Assembly (NCBI GenBank): GCA_047967505.1
Contig: CM106538.1
Direction: 5' to 3' (one strand)
Source: Dipteris shenzhenensis
Lineage: Eukaryota; Polypodiophyta; Polypodiopsida; Gleicheniales
Length of the DNA stretch: 64,000 nucleotides
Shown: one piece after another, positions 55,820 to 64,000 of the stretch
How the letters are laid out: each line of letters opens with the position of its first letter
Numbering within the stretch: the first letter of the stretch is position 1
The notes under the pieces: model-generated
What the model was told of the DNA's origin: nothing
The model's database searches: none
What the model saw: the letters and a program-made list of their open reading frames with translations, nothing else
Position numbers and translations under genes: made by a program

Positions 55820-56783
55820 ATGCGGGAGGCCCACGAGGCGGTATGGGAGCATGTCCCAGCCGTGGTCTCTCAAGGTGTGAGCAGCCAGTTGGATTCTCCC
55901 TTCATAGATGACGAGCTTCGTGAAGCTCTTAGGGCACTTCCGACTCAAAAGTGCCAAGGGAGGATGGGCTGTCCCCGGTCTTCTTCAGGAGCTTTTGGCC
56001 CTTTGTGCACACCCCACTTCGGCTAGCCTTTCAGGAGATCTTTGACTCAAGAGCACTCCCACCGTCCCTGAGCAGAGGCCCTGAGCAGAGGCTGGATTTG
56101 TTTGATCCCGAAGGGAGGGGACCGCTCGGATATTCGACAGTGGAGACCGATCACCCTGCTAGACACCGCATACAAGATCTTAGCCAATGTCTTGAGTTTG
56201 CGGCTACGACCCCATCTAGTCGACATCACTCACCACACGCATACAGGTTTTGTCCAGGAGCGCAGCATCCTCGACAACATCTTCACCTTGTGGGAGGCGC
56301 TGGATTGGGCCAGGGAGGAGGCGCGGCCCCTTGCGATCCTACTGCTGGATTTTGAGAAGGCCTACCATCGGGTAGAGTGGTCCTTGGAGGGCACGATGCA
56401 GAGATTAGGCTTCTCAGACAAGTGGATCAGAGGGGTCTCTGCCTTGTATGCAGGGAGTTCTAGTCAAATGTTGATTGGTGTGGGTTCATTGGGGAGGCCT
56501 TCCCGCTCACCCGCTCCGTGAGACAGGGCTGCCCCCTAGCTGCCTTCCTCTCATGGAGGCATTGGGCTATTTCTTGAGGTCGCAAGTTGGCCTCAGAGGG
56601 ATGAGGCTACCGATTAGACAGGAGGAGAAGCTTCTGGACTCCGAGTTCACAGATGATAGGCCTTGTATGTGGAGGGTTCGGAGGAGAGCTTGGATGCGGT
56701 CAGGGGGGCTCTTGAGGTTTATTGCACCGCCTCAGGGGCAAGGATTAACTGGGGCAAATCAGTCGGTTTTCTTTCAATACTGA
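55820..56783 (+). pseudogene. LINE reverse transcriptase
   Basis: Successive frames carry FFRSFWPFVHTPLRLAFQEI, IPKGGDRSDIRQWRPITLLD, TGFVQERSILDNIFTLWEAL, AILLLDFEKAYHRVEW (first catalytic Asp), the RQGCPLAA block in a shifted frame, and EFTDD at the place of the FADD box. Frameshifts near 56100 and 56500 and later stops inactivate it. The region after it (to about 58510) keeps C-terminal segments such as CLWEGRPLSEIQWDP and the finger VDGSCHKC. Confidence 0.88.
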
Positions 56784-59040
56784 GGAGTCCCAAGAGATTC
56801 TTCGGTGGGGCGCATTGGTAGGCTTCAGGTGGATCCGAAGTGGCCAGTCGGCAAGGTACTTGGGATGCCGTGTGGGCATTGACATTTCCGCAGAGCAACA
56901 GATAGCCCCGATCCTTGAGAGCGTGAGGCGCAAGCTTCTTTACTAGAGCTCAGCCAAACTCTCTCTGGCAAGCCTTGGTGGCTAACCAGGTCCTGTTGGC
57001 CACAGCCTGGTATATAGCCTCTTGTTGGTGTTTTCACAAGGGTTGCATGGGACAGTTGAGATGCTTGGTGCGTAACTTCCTTTGGGCAGGATCAGATGGC
57101 ACTCGCAACACCAGAGCTAGAGTAGCGTGGCAGACAGTGATACTACCACAGGCACAGGGAGGCCTGGGTATTATAGATCTAGAGATGCAGAGCAGAGCCC
57201 TGTTGGGCAAGTTGATAGTCAGGGGTCTCACTCCAGGCATGGAGCCCTAGAAACTTCTCCTACAGTGCGGTCTCTTGAGGAACACCCCCGCACAGGTGGT
57301 CAGTGGCAGCTGTCCCACAAGTGGATCTTTTCGGAGGCCCCTCTCACAGGGAAGGGCTCACCCCTAATGAGGAGTCTCTTGAGGGTCTGGTAGCGGATCT
57401 CAGGAGGTCTCATCCGAGTCAGCCCCCACTACGCAGAGAAGTTTGCACGCCAGTCGCTTATATGGCACTCGGAGGTCAAAGACCAGGATGGTTTGATGCT
57501 AGGGCAGCGGCTACACATTGGCTGAGCACAATGGGACAGCGTGCTCGCTCCTTGCGGAATGGTCTAGACTCCCAGCGGAGGCAAAGGCACGATTGGAGGT
57601 CCTTTCTCATCTGAGAGGGGCGGGCCAGAGGATGGTGGAGATAGAGGTAGCTATTCCGGACTCTTGAAGGGAGGGACTGCAAGTTTTCACTCCGGCACAC
57701 TGGCTAGGACAATTCTCTAGGACGGGTGTACCTCTAAGGATTCAACTGTGCCCGCAGGTGCCAGCCCCCACGAGTGCACGGTCCTATGATGTGGGACCGG
57801 GCAGATTACTGCAGCCCTGGATCACAGGGGATCAGGAGATGGATGGGGTGTGAGGCCACGTGGGTTGGCAGAGGGTCAAAGTAGTGGGACGTTTGGGCAA
57901 GGAGTGGTCGATCGACCCTTCTTGCATCACAGACCTAGATGCGCCCCACTTGAGACTATGTTTATGGGAGGGACGCCCTCTCAGCGAGATACAGTGGGAC
58001 CCCGGAGAGTGGTTATGGCCGGTCAGAGCAAGTCTCTCAGAGAGAGTGGAGGAGATGCCTTTCTTCTCATACACCACGCAGATAGGACGCCGCATCCAGA
58101 TGGACGCAATGGCCTGGACCCCTTCGCGGGAGAGACACTGGAGTGCGCAGCAGGTGCCTGAGGAGGTTAGATCCAGATTTTGGGCCCGCCTATAGGCGTT
58201 CACGGAAGATATCCTATTTCTTTTGGACAGTCGCACATGGTGGTCTCCCAGTGGGCCCGTGGCTTGAGCAGATGCGGGTGGATGGAAGCTGCCACAAATG
58301 TACAGTTGGAGCTATGGAGACTATTCCTCACTAAAGGAGCTGCCCAGCAGCTCACAGGATCTGGCTTGGAGCGCTTCGGATTGTGACACAGCTTCAGAGA
58401 ACGCAGAGAGATTTCACATGAGGTATGGTAGCTTTGCTTATAGGCGCCTTCTCCATAGACACGGTCTCGCCAGTTTACCAGATACAAGGTCGGAGCATTC
58501 ACAGCATTGAGCTTCACTTGGCTACTCCCCCCCCTTCTCACCATCCCCCTCAGTCGAGAGAGGATAGTGTCTAAGAGACGGTGGCCAGCATCACGGCCTA
58601 GAACATCTGGGTGGCCCGTTGCAGCTGGGTCATGGGCCAATACCATGTTCCTCCGACGGGTACGCTAGTTGCGTTCCATATGGGAGCACGGCATTCCAAG
58701 TTCTTGAGCTACCGACGATAGGCGGGCACGTTTCTACAAGGATTGGCCTACAAGTGTATTTTATGATCTCACGCCGCGAGGGATTCGATGGCTGTATAGT
58801 CCACCACTGTGGTTGTCAGCCCCTGTTATAGAGAATCCCTAGGCAGTGAGTTGGGATCTTTGGCTACAGGTGGGTTTTCTTTTAGCCCGTTTTTGTTTTT
58901 GGTCAATCACGATTGGCACCTTTTCCGTTTTGCCAATTTGTATGGTTGGATTTTAAGCATTAATAGAAGTTCCTTTTCTCTGTAAAAAAAAAGAAAGAAA
59001 AATGGCGGCCCCAAATCTAGGGAGAAATCCCGAGCAGATC

Positions 59041-60275
59041 TTGTCATGAGGATGTGAATTTATGGAAATTTCGATTTGCAACTCCCGTAATTTAAGTGTA
59101 ATTGTCGTGGGCCTCTAGGGCACAGAAGTCTAGCCACGTGTGCGGGACTTGGGGAAAAATAGTGGTGCAATTAAAAATTGCTATTTTTGGCACGGGACTC
59201 TAAATCAGCACAGTACACCTGTTTGGCATGCAGGAGGCCAAAAAGCAAGCTAAAAAGTAGAAATTTGCTTTAAGGCCTGTTTTTTGGACCACAGAAGAAC
59301 AGGAAGAGGCAAGTCACAGGTGGGAAAGTGCTCCAAGGCTATTCTATCACATTGCCTTGCTACTTTTTGACTACCAAGGCACTCTGTGGGCTGTTGGTGG
59401 GCTGCCAGAAGCTCAAAAATGAAATTTGTTTTTGTGCCAACAGCCTCCAAATCACATTGCCTTGCTGATTTTTGACTATACCAGGGCCAAGGCAGGCTGT
59501 GGGCTGCCAGAAGCTTACGAAATTCGTTTTTGTGCGAAGAGCCTCTAGATCAGTTCATTTTTGCTGCTTTCCGGGACGATTTGATTTTTGGCTGATTTTT
59601 GTCAGCTGCTACTGATTTTGGGACTATTCCAAGTGGGGGGCGACCTGTTCTGTGTTGCTTTCGGGCTGTTCTAGGGTTGAATCATCCGTTCCTTGCTGGA
59701 TTCAAGGTTTTCCAGATCAGATGGCTTGTTTTCTGAGGATTCCTGGCAGAGGAAGGCTGATTTTTGACTGCTTTTGCTGTTCTCAGACTGGTTGTGGGCT
59801 GGTTATTGTGTCTGGTATTCCAGGCAGGGAAAGGCTGATTTATGCTATTGGGCAGTGGCAGGGGTGTCTATAGATTGGGACGAACTGTTTGGGAAGGGTT
59901 TCCTTGGTTGGTTGTGCCAGAGTTTGGCTGTCCTCGTCTTAAGGATGCGTAATTGCCTAGTGATCAGATGCATATTCGCCATATAAAGTTGAGCAGGAAT
60001 TGCAGGGTGTGCAGGATATTGGAAGTCTGTGGGCAGTGGTTTGCCTGTATGCAGCTTTTAGGAGATCTTGTAATCATCCTCTTGGCTTTATATGAATATT
60101 AAAGAATATCGCAAGGGGGGCTAGTGTTTGGGGCCAATCGGTGTCTTTGTTTCTGAGAAGGAGCGCTCTAGCTCCCTGTGATTTAATCTATGGTGATTGA
60201 TAATTTGATTATTTACTGTGTATGCAGTGGTTAAAGTGGATTCTACCAGCCTTTGATTAGTGAAGGCTGGTTTCA
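59041..60275 (+). repeat. Putative 5' LTR of Ty3 family D
   Basis: Limits are guesses: the left end TGTCATGAGG follows the LINE-B tail region, and the right end TTTCA precedes TGGTTCCATTGCCGGG, a plausible primer binding site at 60276-60291. No second copy is available to test it. Contains a 105-bp tandem duplication. Confidence 0.4.
59348..59548 (+). repeat. 105-bp tandem duplication
   Basis: CACATTGCCTTGCT starts at 59348 and 59453. Both copies continue through TTTTTGACTA, GGCTGCCAGAAGCT and TTTGTTTTTGTGC to GCCTC. Moderately diverged; lies inside the putative LTR. Confidence 0.8.
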
Positions 60276-60419
60276 TGGTTCCATTGCCGGGATCCGCCTA
60301 ACTTCTTCAAGAGGTGAGCCTGTGGTTAGCTTGGTGCAAGTCCAGCAAACTAGGCAAAGGATACAGCATACAACTTAGTAAATATGTTTCACAAGGAGAG
60401 ATCTCTAGCTCTCACAGAA

Positions 60420-61800
60420 GAGGAAGATGAAGATAGGATGTCGTAGACCCTTATTGATGATCATGGCATGAGAGAGGGATCCCAGCACGTTGCTGAGCAG
60501 CAGAATGACAATACTAATGAGGAGGACATAAATTTATTCAAGGCACAATTGCAGAGCTTTAAGAGTGCTTTATGAGGACCCTCGTCTTCAGAAGATTCTG
60601 AATTCTGAAACGCAGCCAAAGAAAAGGAAGCCCGATTATGCGGATAAGGAGTTCAAAGTAAACAAGAGGCCGCATGTGAATTTCCAGGATCAACCCTCGC
60701 AAAACCCCTATGGTTTGCAGCAATCTAATGTTATTCCAGGATTAAATCGAGGTATTAATTTTCAGTCTATGGTTTCCGGACGGCAAGGAGTTATTGCACC
60801 CCCTGTGCAACAGGGTTATTTTGGTGGAGATTAGTTTTTCAGGCTATGGTCAGCCATCAAGCACAATTTGATGGCATGCTAGTAAGACAGATGGTGGGAT
60901 TTCAGCCTATTATGCAGCCCATGGGACAGAATTTAATGTATGCCAATGTTGGTGCAGCCCCAGGGATGCAAACATGCAGTAGCAAGCAATATGGTTATGC
61001 CAAATATGCAAAATTCAGGAAATGGTCTGGATAATACAGCTTTGCCTCATGGTGTTGGTGCTGGAGATAGTGCGAGTGCTGCTGTTCCTTTTGCTCAGAC
61101 ACTTGCATATGATAATTTTGCACCGAAGGCGAAAGTGAAAGACTATAAAGAAGTTGGAGCTGCAGTCAAATTCGAGATATTTAGTGGTACTCAGGATAAG
61201 CTCAAAGCTTTGACCTTTCTCAAGCAATTTGATGCAGCGTATACTAGAGGAAATTTTTCTGAGGCATCTAAGATACATCGGGCTGCAAGCTTTCTGAAGG
61301 GTAATGCTCTCCAGTGGTGGACCACTATGCTTATGAAGAACACTGCACCTAATACTTGGGTAGGCTTCAAACAAGTGTTCTCAGCTGCGTGGCTTCAAAC
61401 AATTGTTCTCAGCTACTTGGGTAGGCTTCAAACAAGTGTTCTCAACTACATGGCTTGCTATGACTTTTGAGATTGACGTTATGATTGCCTGGCATGAGCT
61501 GAATTCAAACAACTGCTAGATATCGAGGAGTACAATAGTAAATTTTGGGTAGGTTTGTTGCCTGTAAGCTCCTATCGACATGTCCCTTTCTCTGAGCAGG
61601 TGGAGAAGTATTGTTGTGGCTTACCAAAGGAGCTTAGAGACTACTGTACGAAAACGAAGGTTTCTAACATGTCTCAATTGATTGAGAATGCTAGCATAGC
61701 CTATGCATTGATGCAAGGAAAGAATTCTGGATTCAAGGGAGGTCAAAAGCGTGAAGTCAAGAAGGACAGAACGGAGAAGAAGTTTGGATCTCGTCCCTAG
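60420..61800 (+). pseudogene. Ty3 gag, broken
   Basis: Segments: LQKILNSETQPKKRKPDYAD and VNKRPHVNFQDQPSQNPYGL (60565-60834); VKDYKEVGAAVKFEIFSGTQ, AASFLKGNALQWWTTMLMKN (60940-61380, the gag capsid core); FSEQVEKYCCGLPKELRDYC (61580-61640) and a basic tail ending 61800. The phrase GTAGGCTTCAAACAAGTGTT is locally duplicated at 61361-61440. Stops at about 60573 and 60832 and frameshifts break it. Confidence 0.8.
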
Positions 61801-61860
61801 AGTGATCAAAATGGAAAGAAATCAAAGAGACCATGGCTGGTTTGATGCCAGATGTAATCA

Positions 61861-62550
61861 GTGAACAGCCCCAAGGTGAAGAAACAGAGTTATGTAGGGC
61901 TTGGGGCAAGATTCGGGATCAAACAGCCCTCATCTTCTTTCATCCTGGCGCAAAGGCCAATTTTCTCTCTCCAAATATGGCAGCCAGATGCAGATGAGAT
62001 GTGGCCAACTTGTGAAGCCGGCATGGCAAATCCAAAGTTTAGCGTTCATGTCACTCTCATTATAGGGAAGCTTCGCTTGCATATTCAGTCTTTGGTGGAC
62101 AGCGAAGACTTCTATATCATGCCTCTCTCTGGTTGTGATGTTTTGCTGGGAATTCCATGGATGCACCGCTTGAATGCAGTGATAGAAGCCAAGAAGAGAG
62201 AATTTACAGTTTGTCATAAAGGGAAGACCCATGTAATGGATACAAAATTGAAAGGAGAATCTATCCCAGTTGTAACGGCTTCTGCCATTAATTCCATAAT
62301 GAAAAGTCATGTTTCAGCGTACATGGTTTTTGCTAGGGAGATTCCTCCACTGAATGAAGGGCATACTGTTTCTCGTTTGGATAGAGAAAGATCTATCTTT
62401 TTAAATCAGTTTTCATATTGTTTTTCAAATGAATTGCTAGTGAGCTTCCACCAGAACGGCCAGAGGACCATGGGATTGATATTGTGCCTGGCAGTAATCC
62501 ACCTAATAAACCACCCTACAGGGTCAATGCGGCGCAGAAGTAGATCATGA
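61861..62550 (+). pseudogene. Ty3 aspartic protease and RT start
   Basis: Contains SVHVTLIIGKLRLHIQSLVD (the active-site DSG position reads VDSEDFY), IMPLSGCDVLLGIPWMHRLN (the typical LGxPWxxxxN strand after the flap) and AVIEAKKREFTVCHKGK. The end overlaps in another frame with NPPNKPPYRV, the RT entry. The active-site Gly is replaced (DSE), so the protease would be dead. Confidence 0.8.
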
Positions 62551-62599
62551 GTCAAGTTAATGAACTTTTGGAGAAGGGGCTGATTCAGCCAAGTTCGTC

Positions 62600-63268
62600 A
62601 CCTTATTGTTCTCTAGTTCTTGGCGTATGTGCATCAATTACTGCGCCTTGAACAAGATCACTATTTAGAATCGCTTCCCAATACCCAAAATAGATGATAT
62701 TCTGGATAGGTTGAAGGGGGGAGCTGTATTTTCCCGCATTGATTTGAAGAGTGGGTATCACCAGGTTTGCATCTGCCCAGAAGATGTACATAAGATGGCG
62801 TTCACGACTTCTTTTGGGTTGTACAAGTTCTTGGTCATGCCTTTCGGACTCAATAATGCTCTTGCGACATTAAATCGCATGATGGACAGGATCTTTCGAA
62901 ATCACAAAGCCTTTGTTGGTACGTTCTTTGATGGCATGATTGTGTTTTCGAAAGATGAAAAGGAGCATCGAGAGCATTGGGCAATTGTGTTTGTAGAGCT
63001 GAGCAGACAGAGGCTGTTCATTAACCCCAAGAAAAGTGAGTTTTTCATGGCTGAAATTCATTTTCTGGGGCATATTATTTCCAAGGATGGGGTCCGGATG
63101 GATCCGGCTAAGGTGGAGGCCATAAAGAGTTGGCCAAAACCGAAGAACTTGCATGAACTTCGCAGTTTCTTGGGCTTGTGTTCATACTACCACCGCTTTA
63201 TCTGTCATTTTGCAGATATTGCAGCTCCTATAGATGCATTCTCAAAGAAAGAAAGGGGATTCCTGTAA
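62600..63268 (+). pseudogene. Ty3 reverse transcriptase with mutated active site
   Basis: From 62711 the frame is open: FSRIDLKSGYHQVCICPEDV, YKFLVMPFGLNNALATLNRM, and the catalytic block GTFFDGMIVFSK, where the expected FxDD is FFDG, losing one essential Asp. Then LFINPKKSEFFMAEIHFLGH and LRSFLGLCSYYHRFI. It ends with TAA at 63266-63268. The upstream part (62550-62710) is frameshifted. Confidence 0.9.
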
Positions 63269-63423
63269 ACAGAGTAAGTAAATGACTCTTTTGAAACAGA
63301 AGCTTATAACAGATCCGGTGCTGATTTTGCTTGATTTGCAAAAATCTTTTCATGTGCACACGGATGCCTGTGGTAAGAATGCTATATGAGCTGTTCTAAC
63401 ACAGGATGGGCCTATGAGAGTCG

Positions 63424-64000
63424 CATGCCGAAGTCTATCATGAGTGATAGAGACCCTCACATGACCAGCTCGTTTTGGCCGAGACTTTTTGAGAATATGG
63501 GCACTAGTCTTCAGTTTTCTTCTGCTTTTCATTCGCAATCAGATGGGCAATCGGAAGAGGCTAATTCCACAGCATTGGATTTGCTTAAATGCTATGTTTC
63601 GGAGCACCAGTCACAGTGGGAGAAATTTATACCGTTGGTTGAGTATGCATATAATAACACGGTACATTCTTCTACACGTAAAGCTCCATTTGAGATAGCG
63701 GAAGGCAATCGTAAGATTCCACCCATCTTGCAGACAAAAGATACAATCTTTGAGGTTGATAAGTATGTGGAAAGCATGGATGTAGCTTATCAGAAGGTGA
63801 AGCAAGCACTTCAGCGGGCACGGGATAAGCAAAAGAGGGCAGCAGACAAACACCGCCATCAAGTTGATATTAAAGAAGGTGATTATGTCTTGCTGCGTTT
63901 TCAGAAGGCAAGGCTAAAAAGTACACGGGGTCGTACTTGGCTTGTTCCTAAGTTGAGTATGAGGTATTATGGGCCTTTTAAAGTAACTGAGAAGATCGAT
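63424..64000 (+). pseudogene. Ty3 integrase core and C-terminus, truncated by the window end
   Basis: Reads MPKSIMSDRDPHMTSSFWPR (catalytic Asp), FHSQSDGQSEEANSTALDLL (catalytic Glu position), VEYAYNNTVHSSTRKAPFEI, ADKHRHQVDIKEGDYVLLRF and MRYYGPFKVTEKID (GPF motif) without a stop to the last base. The N-terminal zinc region is absent because of the deletion upstream. Confidence 0.88.

Larger units (their letters stand above)
52695..59002 (+). mobile_element. LINE family B, near full length, inactive
   Basis: Order on the plus strand: ORF1 with DUF4283 and zinc knuckle (52695-53975), endonuclease (54527-55310), RT (about 55820-56783), C-terminal and finger region (about 57000-58510), 3' UTR ending in AAGCATTAATAGAAG and an A-rich tail at about 58984-59002. 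Fragments of the same family lie at 39.1, 41.6/48.8 and 50.0 kb. ORF1 of the DUF4283 kind is typical of plant L1 elements. Numerous stops and frameshifts. Confidence 0.9.
59041..64000 (+). mobile_element. Ty3/gypsy element (family D), 5' part, runs off the window
   Basis: Plus strand. Putative 5' LTR about 59041-60275, primer site from 60276, gag 60400-61800, protease 61860-62400, RT 62450-63268, RNase H start about 63270-63400, then a jump into the integrase core at about 63424 continuing to the window end. The RNase H end and integrase zinc region are missing, so there is an internal deletion. The 3' LTR is outside the window. Confidence 0.8.

Noticed and set aside
1-64000. tRNA, rRNA, riboswitch or CRISPR features
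   Set aside because: I saw no convincing cloverleaf, rRNA block or spaced identical repeats of CRISPR type; the tandem repeats found have no variable spacers. A tRNA scan was not possible here.

Overview
The window is nuclear DNA from a land plant with a large, transposon-filled genome. The host-gene evidence is a plant-type cytosolic ribosomal protein L21 gene, a PP2C phosphatase gene resembling plant KAPP, and telo-box motifs upstream of a histone gene. Mobile DNA includes Ty1/copia, Ty3/gypsy with chromodomain, hAT and LINE families. A fern, lycophyte or similar lineage is possible, but the sequence alone does not settle the species. I saw no bacterial, organellar or CRISPR features.

Three host loci are visible, all on the minus strand. 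(1) RPL21 (2022 to 1430) is a complete two-exon gene of 164 codons. (2) A divergent histone H3 (8137 to about 7030) has an intact histone fold and a very long low-complexity N-terminal tail. That tail carries three H3-tail-like KQTxR motifs and three in-frame TAG codons. Telo-box repeats and a TATA-like element lie just upstream. (3) A PP2C gene resembling kinase-associated protein phosphatase is scattered as five phase-compatible exons between 40693 and about 18008. Two of its introns are about 14.3 kb and 7.5 kb and are packed with transposons. Its 5' exons (including any FHA domain) are not found and probably lie outside the window or in another large intron.

Layout: 0.5-1.05 kb duplicated AG-microsatellite repeat; 1.4-2.0 RPL21; 2.4-4.6 decayed Ty3; 5.8-5.9 48-bp tandem repeats; 6.7-8.2 H3 variant; 9.3-11.2 a 577-bp unit in three near-identical tandem copies, then a 360-bp polypurine tract; 12.0-13.4 G-box/CCACATCA-rich repeat; 14.3-14.5 60-bp tandem repeats; 15.0-17.2 gag-only copia with both LTRs; 18.0-40.7 KAPP-like gene with nested copia, hAT, Ty3 and LINE debris; 42.0-48.8 a structurally complete Ty3 chromovirus (TSD AGATC) inserted into a LINE remnant; 49.2 a third copy of the 0.5-1.05 kb repeat; 52.7-59.0 a LINE with ORF1, endonuclease and reverse transcriptase; 59-64 the 5' part of another Ty3 element that runs off the window.

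Almost all transposon reading frames are broken by frameshifts and stops, so most of the window is a record of past insertions rather than active genes. The best leads are the long-tailed H3 variant and the phosphatase gene with transposon-inflated introns.
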